Below, one piece after another: positions 17,065 to 24,912 of a DNA stretch of 64,000 bases. Position numbers and translations under genes: made by a program. Each line of letters starts with the position of its first letter. Positions within the stretch are counted from its first letter, which is position 1. The notes below the pieces were generated by a model. It did not search any database, was not told the origin of the DNA, and saw only the letters and a list, made by a program, of their open reading frames with translations. This DNA is from Bacteroidota bacterium (GTDB taxonomy: Bacteria; Bacteroidota; Bacteroidia; Flavobacteriales; Weeksellaceae), in the NCBI GenBank assembly GCA_023460855.1, contig JAEWOS010000003.1, positions 248,001-312,000 of the forward strand. Direction: 5' to 3'.

Positions 17065-18960
17065 ATGGCTGCACTGCTCGATTATCATAAACTTAAGTAC
17101 CGGATTCTGCAACATTTCTGGGGTCACGAAAATTTTCGGGATCTTCAGGAGGAAATTATTGATTCTGTTATTTCGGGAAAAGATACTTTGGCGCTACTTC
17201 CAACCGGCGGAGGAAAATCCCTGTGTTATCAAATTCCGGCACTGCTTTTGGAAGGAACGGCGATAGTAATCTCACCGCTGCTTGCCCTAATGAAAGACCA
17301 GGTGCTGCAACTTCAGCGCAAAGGGATTGAAGCAGAATATCTGTCTTCAGAACTGGACGATTTTGAAGCTGAGAATGTTTATGGAAAATGTCGTGAGGGC
17401 ATCACCAAAATTCTCTATGTATCACCGGAAAGGCTGACCAACAGAATTTTTCTTGAGAATCTACAGGATATTCAGCTTTCGATCATTGCGGTAGACGAAG
17501 CCCACTGTATTTCGGAATGGGGACAGGATTTCCGCCCAAGTTACCAGAACATTCTGCAGTTCCGCGAAACTTATCCCTTGCCATGTATTGCTCTTACGGC
17601 AACTGCTACAGATGCAGTGTTAAAACAAATTAAAGAAAGGCTCGGACTGAAAAAACCGGCAGTCTTTCAGAAAAGTTTCAAACGGGACAACCTGATCATC
17701 ATTCCAGAAAAAATAGCTGATAAGTATCAGCGAATTGCCGATTTACTCCACCATCATCAGGAAAGCGGACTCATCTATACCAGAACGAGAAAAGAGGCAG
17801 AAGATTTGGCAGGATATCTTCAGAGCCGTAATCTGTCAAATGTCGACTATTTTCATGCAGGACTTCCCGTACAGGAAAAAAACCGCAGGCAAAACTGGTG
17901 GCTGCACAGCCCGAAAAATGTGCTGGTTTCCACTAATGCTTTCGGAATGGGAATCGATAAAGACCAGGTGCGTTTTGTTATTCATTATTCGCCTGCCGCA
18001 ACGGTTGAAAATTATTACCAGGAAATCGGACGGGCCGGTCGCGACGGAAAACAGGCATTTGCTTACCTGTTGTGGAATGAACAGGAACTTCTTCGTTTCG
18101 ATGATATTCTGAAAAGCCAGATCCCGGACAAAAATGAGTTCCTGCGAATCGTGACGCACCTCTACTCCGCTTTTCAGGTCGCCGAACACGAACTCCCCGA
18201 AAACCAGTTTCAGCTGCATTTGCAACGTCTGAAAAACACCACGAAATTATACACCGGAAAAATCACCAACGTTCTCAATTTTCTCCACAACCAGGAATAC
18301 ATTTTCTGGCAGCCGCACAAAAGTCTTTCTTCTCTAGAATTGAAAATGAAGCCGGACGACATCGATTTATTGCCACGCAAAGATTCTTATTTCGCAGAAC
18401 TGCTGCTCCGCAATTTGCCGGGACTAAACACACACCGCGTTACTTTCAGCGAAACTGCATTATGTAAGAAACTCAACACCGATCCGCCTTTGCTTAAAGA
18501 ACGGATCAGGGAACTTGCGCATCGGGATTTACTCGAATATCATGACGGAGCGGTTGGCAGCGTGCGCTTTCTGAAGCACCGAAACGACAATCATATCTCA
18601 GGAAAACTCTGGAGTCTGTTTCAGGAAATTCAGAAAAATAAAGTAAAGAAATGGGAAGAAATGAAATTTTATTTGCGGAATGACGAATACTGTAAAATGA
18701 AACTCATTCTCTCCTATTTCGGGGAAAAATCAGCAGAAAACTGTGGAAAATGCTCAGTCTGCATGAGATCAGGAACGGTAAACGGCAGAAAAACAGTGGA
18801 TGAAATCATGACAATTCTCGCGCAAAAGCCTGCAACTGCTGACGAACTTGCCATTCAGCTGTTTCATTTAAAAAAGGAAAAAATTCTGGAAAACCTTATT
18901 CTTTTACTCGATACCGGAAAAGTAAAAATGCTCAATTTCCGCACCTATACACTGGCGTAA
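17065..18960 (+). CDS. recQ: RecQ family ATP-dependent DNA helicase
   Basis: A 631-residue superfamily-2 helicase. Walker A is PTGGGKS (46-52), the DEAH box is VDEAHCISEWGQDFRPSY (DEAH at 144-147), motif III is ALTATATD and motif VI is YYQEIGRAGRDG. The RecQ zinc cluster is present near residues 545-570 (YCKMKLILSYFGEK..CGKCSVC). The C-terminal HRDC domain is missing or replaced by a short winged-helix-like tail (TVDEIMTILAQKPATADELAIQLF). RecQ unwinds 3'-tailed DNA in recombinational repair. A second, full-length RecQ elsewhere in the genome would be usual for this group. Confidence 0.93.
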   Translation: MAALLDYHKLKYRILQHFWGHENFRDLQEEIIDSVISGKDTLALLPTGGGKSLCYQIPALLLEGTAIVISPLLALMKDQVLQLQRKGIEAEYLSSELDDFEAENVYGKCREGITKILYVSPERLTNRIFLENLQDIQLSIIAVDEAHCISEWGQDFRPSYQNILQFRETYPLPCIALTATATDAVLKQIKERLGLKKPAVFQKSFKRDNLIIIPEKIADKYQRIADLLHHHQESGLIYTRTRKEAEDLAGYLQSRNLSNVDYFHAGLPVQEKNRRQNWWLHSPKNVLVSTNAFGMGIDKDQVRFVIHYSPAATVENYYQEIGRAGRDGKQAFAYLLWNEQELLRFDDILKSQIPDKNEFLRIVTHLYSAFQVAEHELPENQFQLHLQRLKNTTKLYTGKITNVLNFLHNQEYIFWQPHKSLSSLELKMKPDDIDLLPRKDSYFAELLLRNLPGLNTHRVTFSETALCKKLNTDPPLLKERIRELAHRDLLEYHDGAVGSVRFLKHRNDNHISGKLWSLFQEIQKNKVKKWEEMKFYLRNDEYCKMKLILSYFGEKSAENCGKCSVCMRSGTVNGRKTVDEIMTILAQKPATADELAIQLFHLKKEKILENLILLLDTGKVKMLNFRTYTLA

Positions 18961-19054
18961 ATTTCAGCATAAACTTCCATAGGTAAGTTGTCTTTAGATT
19001 ATCAGCAATTGATAAATCCGCTAAATATTTACAGTGGAATTCCTTTATTAAAAT

Positions 19055-19062
19055 TATTTTTG
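19055..19062 (+). promoter_or_regulatory. -7 promoter element of fmt, probably leaderless
   Basis: TATTTTTG then CAGC and the ATG at 19067. Four bases between TTTG and ATG leaves no room for a leader. Confidence 0.6.
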
Positions 19063-19066
19063 CAGC

Positions 19067-20020
19067 ATGAAACCTTTGAAAGTAGTTTTTTTCGGCACTC
19101 CTGAGTTTGCGAAGTCCTGTCTGCAGGCAATACACGAATCTTCTCATGAAATTGCAGCCGTCGTAACTGTGCCCGACAAAGCAAGCGGTCGCGGACAGAA
19201 AATAAATAAATCTGCCGTTAAACTGTACGCCGAAGAAAATAACCTTATGATTTTTCAGCCTGAAAAACTCAGAAATAAGGAATTTCTTGCAAACATGAAA
19301 AATCTTGATGCGGATGTTTTTGTGGTTGTTGCGTTCAGGATGATGCCAAAAATGCTTTTCGAAATACCGGAACTGGGCTGCTTCAATCTTCATGCTTCCC
19401 TGCTTCCTGATTATCGCGGAGCAGCGCCCATCAATTACGCGATCATCCACGGCGAGCAGAAAACCGGAGTTACCACATTTTTTATCAATGAAAAAATTGA
19501 CGAAGGAAATATTCTTTTACAAAGAGAAACAGAAATCGGCGCAGATGAAAATGCCGGAGAACTTCATGACCGACTGCAGCAGATTGGCGCAGAACTGATC
19601 GTGGAAACGCTTGATAAACTCTCTGAAGGAAACCTGAAAGAAAGACCTCAGCAAACGGTTTCTGAACCGAAAAATGCCTTTAAAATTTTCAAGGAAGATA
19701 CCAGAATCAACTGGAAACAGCCTTCAGAAAAGGTTCATAATTTTATCCGCGGAATGTCGCCTTATCCTGCGGCATTTACAACGCTCGAGATTGAAGACAA
19801 TCCGAAAATTCTCAAAATATTCTCCGGGACGTTCGAAATCAAAAATCATCAGGAAAAACCGGGAAGTTCAGCTATTTCCAGGAATTCATTCGCAATTTAT
19901 ACGTCGGATGGAATATACTTTCCTGCCGAAGTGCAGCTGGAAGGTAAAAAAAGAATGGATGTAAAAAGTTTTCTGAATGGCTTCCGGGATTTCGAAAACA
20001 TTGCCGTAAAAGCCGATTAA
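19067..20020 (+). CDS. fmt: Methionyl-tRNA formyltransferase
   Basis: A 317-residue enzyme that formylates initiator Met-tRNA using 10-formyltetrahydrofolate. The N-terminal formyltransferase domain (VVFFGTPEFAKSCLQAIHES; TVPDKASGRGQK) carries the active-site segment FNLHASLLPDYRGAAPINYAI and GVTTFFINEKIDEGNIL (His and Asp catalytic). The C-terminal OB-like tRNA-binding domain follows from ~210 (FIRGMSPYPAAFTTLE). Full length. Its stop codon overlaps that of the convergent gene at 20017 (TTAA). Confidence 0.95.
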   Translation: MKPLKVVFFGTPEFAKSCLQAIHESSHEIAAVVTVPDKASGRGQKINKSAVKLYAEENNLMIFQPEKLRNKEFLANMKNLDADVFVVVAFRMMPKMLFEIPELGCFNLHASLLPDYRGAAPINYAIIHGEQKTGVTTFFINEKIDEGNILLQRETEIGADENAGELHDRLQQIGAELIVETLDKLSEGNLKERPQQTVSEPKNAFKIFKEDTRINWKQPSEKVHNFIRGMSPYPAAFTTLEIEDNPKILKIFSGTFEIKNHQEKPGSSAISRNSFAIYTSDGIYFPAEVQLEGKKRMDVKSFLNGFRDFENIAVKAD

Positions 20021-20538
20021 TCTGCGTTGTAAGGAAAAGGAAGCTGCTTTTGTTTGTTATCGCATTTCAGGATATCGCACAGCCCTCTTTTGCCTTTGAT
20101 AATTTCATCACGGTTTTTTACTTTTGCGAGTTCAGCAGCGTAATCCGGTGAATCCGAGGTATATTTCGTATTTCTCTGAATGGTGAAAATATTGCTTTTT
20201 ACCCTCATTTGATCTATGGCAAGAAGGTAATTGAACTTCCACTTTTCTTTTGCAGGATTGTCCGCCATTTCAGGAATTCCCAGCAAATAGAAATCGCCGT
20301 TCTCCTGTCTTTTCTCCATAACTATTTTCTGAACCGCATCAGAAACAGCAGCGAAATCTTCCTGATCACAGTAAATAAAATGGTATCCGCGTTCTAAATC
20401 GTCCGGACCGTACAGAAGTTTCAAAAACACCATGTAATTGCCCGGTTTTCCGTCAATGTTCATTTCGCCTTCAAATTTTTCCTGAGCTTTACAAAGTAAA
20501 ACAGTGGAAAACAGCAACAAAAACAAAAATATTCTCAC
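20017..20538 (-). CDS. Exported protein of unknown function
   Basis: A 173-residue protein with a signal peptide (MRIFLFLLLFSTVLLCKAQ) and a mature domain beginning EKFEGEMNIDGKPGNYMVFLKLLYGPDD. I do not recognise the family. The start is GTG at 20538; the first internal ATG would delete the signal peptide, so GTG is preferred. It lies 12 bases after ribB on the same strand, so it is probably the second gene of that operon, although a role in riboflavin supply is not implied. It converges on fmt with overlapping stop codons. Confidence 0.75.
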   Translation of the reverse strand: MRIFLFLLLFSTVLLCKAQEKFEGEMNIDGKPGNYMVFLKLLYGPDDLERGYHFIYCDQEDFAAVSDAVQKIVMEKRQENGDFYLLGIPEMADNPAKEKWKFNYLLAIDQMRVKSNIFTIQRNTKYTSDSPDYAAELAKVKNRDEIIKGKRGLCDILKCDNKQKQLPFPYNAD

Positions 20539-20550
20539 GATAGTAAATTG

Positions 20551-21672
20551 TTACAACTGGACCATTTCCGTCACTTCAACATCGTAACCGCCAACCAACG
20601 GTTTCAGGGATGGATTTTGCGAAATGACACGGAATCTGTTTACACCTAAGTTTTTCAGAATCTGCGTTCCGATTCCATAGTCGCGGAAATTGGAAGCGAG
20701 CGTCGGTCTTTTTTCAGCACCATCCTGAAAATCGAGGAACTGCTGCAGTTTTCTGAGCGTATTTTCGTTACTCGAAACATTGTTGATGAAAATAATTGCG
20801 CCTTTACCTTCGTCATTAATCATTGAAGTTACTTTCTCTAGAAGCGGTTTCTCACCGGTTGTCAGTCTGCTCAGCACATCAAAATATGAATTAGATGCCT
20901 GAACGCGAACGAGAATCGGTTCATCTTCCACCCAGGTTCCTTTTGTCAGTGCAAAATGAATCTGATCTGTACTTGTTTCTTTAAACGCATAGAAATCGAA
21001 ATCACCATAAAAGGTTTTCACTTTTCTCTCTTCAATCCGCTCGATTAAATCACCTTTCTTCAACTGATAGTGAATCAGATCTTCGATAGACACAATTTTC
21101 AGATCGAGTTTTTTTGCGAGCTCCATCAGTTCGGGAAGTCTTGCCATGGAACCGTCTTCATTCATAATCTCACAGATTACCCCGCCTTCTTTTAATCCGG
21201 CAAGTTTCGTAAGATCGGTGGCAGCTTCGGTATGTCCGGCTCTTTTCAGTACACCGCCTTTTTTCGCTCTGAGCGGAAAAATATGACCGGGTCTCATAAA
21301 ATCCGAAGGTCTCGTTTTTTCGTCCATCAATGCAAGAATGGTTTTCGAGCGGTCGCTTGCAGAAATTCCGGTGGAAACTCCTTCACCAAGTAAATCCACA
21401 GAAACTGTAAAAGCTGTTTCCTTCGGATCACTGCTTCTCGTTACCATTACATCAAGTCCCAGTTCATCACACCTTTTTTCCGGAAGCGGCGTACAGATTA
21501 AACCTCTTCCGTGGATCGTCATAAAATTGATAATTTCCGGAGTGGTAAGTTCTGCCGCTGATAAAAAATCTCCTTCATTTTCACGGTTTTCATCATCAAC
21601 GACGATGATCACTTTACCGTTTTTCAGGTCTTCAATGGCTTCGGGAATAGTGTTGAGTTGGAATTCGGACAT
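20551..21672 (-). CDS. ribB: 3,4-dihydroxy-2-butanone-4-phosphate synthase fused to degenerate GTP cyclohydrolase II-like domain (RibBX type)
   Basis: A 373-residue protein. Residues ~1-205 are RibB, which converts ribulose-5-phosphate to dihydroxybutanone phosphate for riboflavin: VVDDENRENEGDFL (25-38), FMTIHGRGLICTPL, and RAGHTEAATDLTKLAG. Residues ~210-373 align with the RibA fold (EPILVRVQASNSYFD; RDYGIGTQILKNLGVNRFRV), but all three zinc cysteines of the CxTGD..RCDC region are absent; there is no Cys at all in this half, and the EGRGIG loop is gone. The second domain should therefore not have cyclohydrolase activity. This matches RibBX-type fusions. A separate functional ribA is expected elsewhere. 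Start ATG 21672. Confidence 0.9.
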   Translation of the reverse strand: MSEFQLNTIPEAIEDLKNGKVIIVVDDENRENEGDFLSAAELTTPEIINFMTIHGRGLICTPLPEKRCDELGLDVMVTRSSDPKETAFTVSVDLLGEGVSTGISASDRSKTILALMDEKTRPSDFMRPGHIFPLRAKKGGVLKRAGHTEAATDLTKLAGLKEGGVICEIMNEDGSMARLPELMELAKKLDLKIVSIEDLIHYQLKKGDLIERIEERKVKTFYGDFDFYAFKETSTDQIHFALTKGTWVEDEPILVRVQASNSYFDVLSRLTTGEKPLLEKVTSMINDEGKGAIIFINNVSSNENTLRKLQQFLDFQDGAEKRPTLASNFRDYGIGTQILKNLGVNRFRVISQNPSLKPLVGGYDVEVTEMVQL

Positions 21673-21693
21673 GCTAAAAGTCTCAGGTATTTA

Positions 21694-21724
21694 CAAAGTT
21701 AGATATATGATGCTGAATGTCAAT
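21694..21724 (-). promoter_or_regulatory. Promoter of ribB
   Basis: Minus strand TTGACA (21724-21719), spacer, then TAACTTTG (21701-21694), matching -33/-7. No FMN riboswitch sequence is visible in the 168-base gap. Confidence 0.6.
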
Positions 21725-21852
21725 AATTTACAATTAAGCAGAATCATTATCGGTTCAGGCGTCAAAAATACTGATTTATACACGATATCAAAAGTGAAAA
21801 GGCACTTCCGTTCTTCTATTTTTAAGTAATTTTACCGACTTTGATTCGCAAC

Positions 21853-22404
21853 ATGTTCAGAACTCTCGAAATTCCCAGGAAAAGTAAATTTAATCCAACC
21901 CGAATATTACTGACGCTTTCAGCGATCTGTATCGTCATAATTCTCCTGATGTATGCCGTAGCGCTGTTTCCGCAGTCATACCGAATCAAAGACCGAATTC
22001 TGGAGGCAACTTTCCCGATGAACCTTACCGCAATCGGACTGCTGATTTTAGCGGCGCTATATTACATTCTGTTTTCAAAAAAATCCGGAAAACTGACCGG
22101 AAGTATGGAATTGAGGAACGATGGCATAACCATCAACGGTCAGGAATTTAAGACTGATGAAATTGAAAAAATCAGAATTATAGGCAATGATATCGCAGGA
22201 GAATTTCGTGGCTTTGTGAGCAAGGGTACTCAAAATCATATTATTCTGCACACCAAGAACGGAGCGGAAATCTCGACTGCTTTCGAACAGACGAAGTCCA
22301 ACCGTTTACAGGATCAGAGGGAAGTTCTTCAATCGTGGTATGATCAGGGAATTCTTGCAGAAGCAAATTACCATAATATCATCAACAATACTAATTATTA
22401 TTAG
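21853..22404 (+). CDS. Membrane protein of unknown function
   Basis: A 183-residue protein with two transmembrane helices (ILLTLSAICIVIILLMYAVALFP and LTAIGLLILAALYYILF) and a ~100-residue soluble C-terminal part (GSMELRNDGITINGQEFKTDEIEKIRIIGNDIAGEFRG), which looks like a PH-like beta domain as in other small Bacteroidetes membrane proteins. The ATG at 21853 is preferred over an in-frame TTG at 21841. Its 3' end overlaps the convergent rsmD by 14 bases. No function assigned. Confidence 0.75.
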   Translation: MFRTLEIPRKSKFNPTRILLTLSAICIVIILLMYAVALFPQSYRIKDRILEATFPMNLTAIGLLILAALYYILFSKKSGKLTGSMELRNDGITINGQEFKTDEIEKIRIIGNDIAGEFRGFVSKGTQNHIILHTKNGAEISTAFEQTKSNRLQDQREVLQSWYDQGILAEANYHNIINNTNYY

Positions 22405-22948
22405 CGGAGAACAGCGAAAAACTCAGGTTCCCGTATTTTCGGGTGTCCTGCAGATCAGGATGGTGCGGAATATTTTTCGCCTGATGTTCCAGAACGAGCA
22501 AACCGTCTTCTTTCAGAAAATTATTTGATAGAATCAGCGCGATCAGTTCATCATATTTGCTTTTTTCCAGATTGAAAGGCGGGTCGGCAAAAATAATATC
22601 ATACTGTTTTTTACCTCGGTTTTTCTTAAGCCAGTCGAACGCGTCGGCCTTATTTACATTGATCTGAAGGGACATATCCAGTTCTGCGGCAGTATTGATG
22701 ATAAAATTACAGTGTTTCACATTATTTTCTACAGCCGTAATATCTTCACAGTAGCGCGAGGCAAATTCCAGCGAAATAGAACCGATTCCGGCAAAAAGAT
22801 CGAGCACGGCAACCTGATCCAGATCGAATCTGTTTTCCAGAATGCTGAAAAGCGCTTCCTTGGCAAAGTCGGTGGTTGGTCTTACATCAAAATTTTTTGG
22901 AGCTGAAATTCTTTTGGCTTTCCAGCGTCCGGAAATTATTCGGAACAT
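22391..22948 (-). CDS. rsmD: 16S rRNA (guanine(966)-N2)-methyltransferase RsmD
   Basis: A 185-residue Rossmann-fold methyltransferase. The family start FRIISGRWKAKRISAPKNFDVRPTTDFAKEALFSIL is followed by the SAM-binding motif VLDLFAGIGSISLEFASRYC and the catalytic IIFADPPFNLEK (DPPF, corresponding to (D/N)PPY). It methylates G966 of 16S rRNA. It lies six bases downstream of the DUF3822 gene on the same strand, an arrangement seen in other Bacteroidetes. Confidence 0.92.
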   Translation of the reverse strand: MFRIISGRWKAKRISAPKNFDVRPTTDFAKEALFSILENRFDLDQVAVLDLFAGIGSISLEFASRYCEDITAVENNVKHCNFIINTAAELDMSLQINVNKADAFDWLKKNRGKKQYDIIFADPPFNLEKSKYDELIALILSNNFLKEDGLLVLEHQAKNIPHHPDLQDTRKYGNLSFSLFSANNN

Positions 22949-22954
22949 GATTTT

Positions 22955-23665
22955 CTAGGATAAGATAAAATTTTTCTTCGGCACGTTGTCGAAGCTGATT
23001 CTCAAATGACGTACAAATTTCCGGAGTTCCGAAATAAAAGTGTCATTTTCTGAGGTTTCGCCATACACATGGAAATGCGTTTCATTAATTCCGAAACCTA
23101 TTTTGCTGAGTGTGAACATGATAAAATAGAGAAAATCTACCTCAGAATTCACATCGAGATTATTGTACAACAGAACTTTTCTGTTCTGCAAAGCCAGGAA
23201 TTCGCACTGGTTATGATAAAGATTGATATGAATTTCTTTTCCGCCGCGTGCTGAAACAGAATTCAGAAGTTTTTCTCCGGAAAAATTGAAATGCGCTTCA
23301 GGATATTTTTCCTTGATTTTAAGATAATGCTTTTTAGGAAACGTATAATAAAACTGAACCCCGTACTTTTTGTTAACAGAAAGCATCAGTTCTTCCTCCG
23401 GCTGAACATCCGCATTAAACTCCACCATTTTTTGTCCGGTTTCGTGATCTGCAAATCCGGCAGGAGCCATCGCAAAATGATTTAAAGCGGAAACTACCGA
23501 AACCTGTGAAAAGGATCTCCTCAACAGCATATCGAGTTTTGATTCCAGTAAATCGGCTGCACTTTCTTCGCTTTCAGTCCAGACATTTTCTTCCGGAACG
23601 CGGTTATTCTTCACAGTTTGATACTGCAGTGAGCCTTTGGCAAAAAGTAAATTGAGTTTTTCCAT
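22955..23665 (-). CDS. DUF3822 family protein
   Basis: A 236-residue soluble protein (KLNLLFAKGSLQYQTVKNN; ALNHFAMAPAGFADHETG; NLYHNQCEFLALQNRKVLLYNNL) matching the Bacteroidetes DUF3822 family, whose gene typically precedes rsmD. It has no signal peptide or membrane segment. Function is unknown; the pairing with rsmD hints at an RNA- or translation-linked role but does not show it. Confidence 0.75.
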   Translation of the reverse strand: MEKLNLLFAKGSLQYQTVKNNRVPEENVWTESEESAADLLESKLDMLLRRSFSQVSVVSALNHFAMAPAGFADHETGQKMVEFNADVQPEEELMLSVNKKYGVQFYYTFPKKHYLKIKEKYPEAHFNFSGEKLLNSVSARGGKEIHINLYHNQCEFLALQNRKVLLYNNLDVNSEVDFLYFIMFTLSKIGFGINETHFHVYGETSENDTFISELRKFVRHLRISFDNVPKKNFILS

Positions 23666-23721
23666 CGTAGGTGCGCAAATTTATTGAAAAAATCCGGACC
23701 GGAAACTTACGGGAATTTCAG

Positions 23722-24210
23722 CTACAGAAAAACTGTCACAGAACCGGATTGATCCAGATAAAGTGCATTATCATAAAATTCAAGGCCTTTCGCTTCGAGT
23801 GTTTCGCGAACCATATTCTGCAAAGTACCATCGCCGATTCCATGAATAATTTCTATTTTCCGGACACCGCTTCTCATGCATTGGTCGATTGTTTCCAGTA
23901 TTTTTTCCTTTTGCAGCGCAAGTCTGTCAGCACTGTTGTATTTTTTATGATCCGGAGTGAGGCGATCGAAATGAAGGTCTAAGGTGAACGTTGATTTTCG
24001 CACAGAACCCGAAGATTTCTTTTTACCGGATTTTCCGGAATCCGTCGTGATGTTTCCGGTCCATTCTTCTGATCTGATGATTAATTTTTCAATCGGATAT
24101 TGATGTAAGAACCCGTGTTCATCTTCAAATATCACAGTTTTAGAATCAATTTTAGTTACGGTTCCACTAAGGTTTTCGTCCAGTACCGAAACGCGGTCGC
24201 CTTTTTTCAT
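23722..24210 (-). CDS. Smr domain protein
   Basis: A 162-residue protein. The N-terminus (MKKGDRVSVLDENLSGTVTKID) is a short SH3-like beta barrel like that preceding the Smr domain of MutS2. The C-terminal Smr nuclease domain has LDLHFDRLTPDH (the LDLH/DXH motif) and IIHGIGDGTLQ (the HGxG motif). MutS2's ATPase is absent, so this is a stand-alone Smr protein. Candidate roles are DNA-junction or mRNA cleavage as in other Smr proteins. It lies 56 bases upstream of DUF3822 and 26 downstream of the phosphoesterase gene. Confidence 0.85.
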   Translation of the reverse strand: MKKGDRVSVLDENLSGTVTKIDSKTVIFEDEHGFLHQYPIEKLIIRSEEWTGNITTDSGKSGKKKSSGSVRKSTFTLDLHFDRLTPDHKKYNSADRLALQKEKILETIDQCMRSGVRKIEIIHGIGDGTLQNMVRETLEAKGLEFYDNALYLDQSGSVTVFL

Positions 24211-24235
24211 TTTGTATTTATGATTTTAGAATTTC

Positions 24236-24736
24236 TCAGCCACTTCTTGTACCAAGCTCAATGATTTCAAGGTTTTTAATTTCTTTACCATCAATATCGA
24301 AACGCATCATCGTTCTCGTTTTATGCCAGCCTGTTTTTCCCGCAGCCCCGGGATTCAGATGCAGTAATTGATTTTTGCTGTCGAACTGTGCTTTAAGGAT
24401 GTGCGAATGCCCTGAAATAAAAAGGGTTGGTTTTTCCTTTGCTAGTTCCTCGCGAGAAAGTTTCGAATATTTTCCGGGATATCCGCCGATATGAATCATT
24501 AAAACATGTACTTGCTCACATTTAAAACGTAAAATTTCGGGAAATAACGCGCGGAGATCTGTTCCGTCGATGTTTCCGAAGACCCCTTTTAAAGGTCCTT
24601 TCGTCTGCAGCTGTTCACATACCTCAATGGTTCCAAAATCTCCGGCGTGCCATATTTCATCGGCTTCTGCAGCGTAATGCAGAATTCGTTCATCCAAATA
24701 CGAATGTGTATCCGAAAGCAATAGTATTTTCGTCAA
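24236..24736 (-). CDS. YfcE/MJ0936-type metallophosphoesterase
   Basis: A calcineurin-like phosphodiesterase with every metal motif: LLSDTHSYLD, IWHAGDFG, GVFGNIDG, MIHIGGYPGKYS and FISGHSHI, ending HLNPGAAGK. The family hydrolyses phosphodiesters, sometimes cyclic nucleotides. I place the start at TTG 24736 (then TKILLLSDTHS) because an in-frame ATG at 24778 lies upstream of a -7 element at 24749-24756 and would add 14 residues not seen in the family. The ATG start remains possible. Confidence 0.85.
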   Translation of the reverse strand: MTKILLLSDTHSYLDERILHYAAEADEIWHAGDFGTIEVCEQLQTKGPLKGVFGNIDGTDLRALFPEILRFKCEQVHVLMIHIGGYPGKYSKLSREELAKEKPTLFISGHSHILKAQFDSKNQLLHLNPGAAGKTGWHKTRTMMRFDIDGKEIKNLEIIELGTRSG

Positions 24737-24748
24737 GGTCTTTTTTTT

Positions 24749-24756
24749 CAAATGTA
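24749..24756 (-). promoter_or_regulatory. -7 element before the metallophosphoesterase gene
   Basis: Minus strand TACATTTG, matching TAnnTTTG, 12 bases before the TTG at 24736. No clear -33 TTG. Confidence 0.4.
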
Positions 24757-24912
24757 GTAATTGCTTTCCGGAGTTCATTAGATTCCGCTGACGAAAAGCA
24801 CTTTTAAGAAATCAAATAAGTTTTAAGAGCATTAATTTTTCGTTTAATGAGGGAATTTTCAGTAATTTGTACACGATTGTTTATAAACTGAGAATAACGT
24901 AAAATTGCTGCC

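Noticed and set aside
21673..21852. Possible FMN riboswitch upstream of ribB
   Set aside because: The conserved FMN-aptamer segments are not visible; a plain promoter explains the gap.
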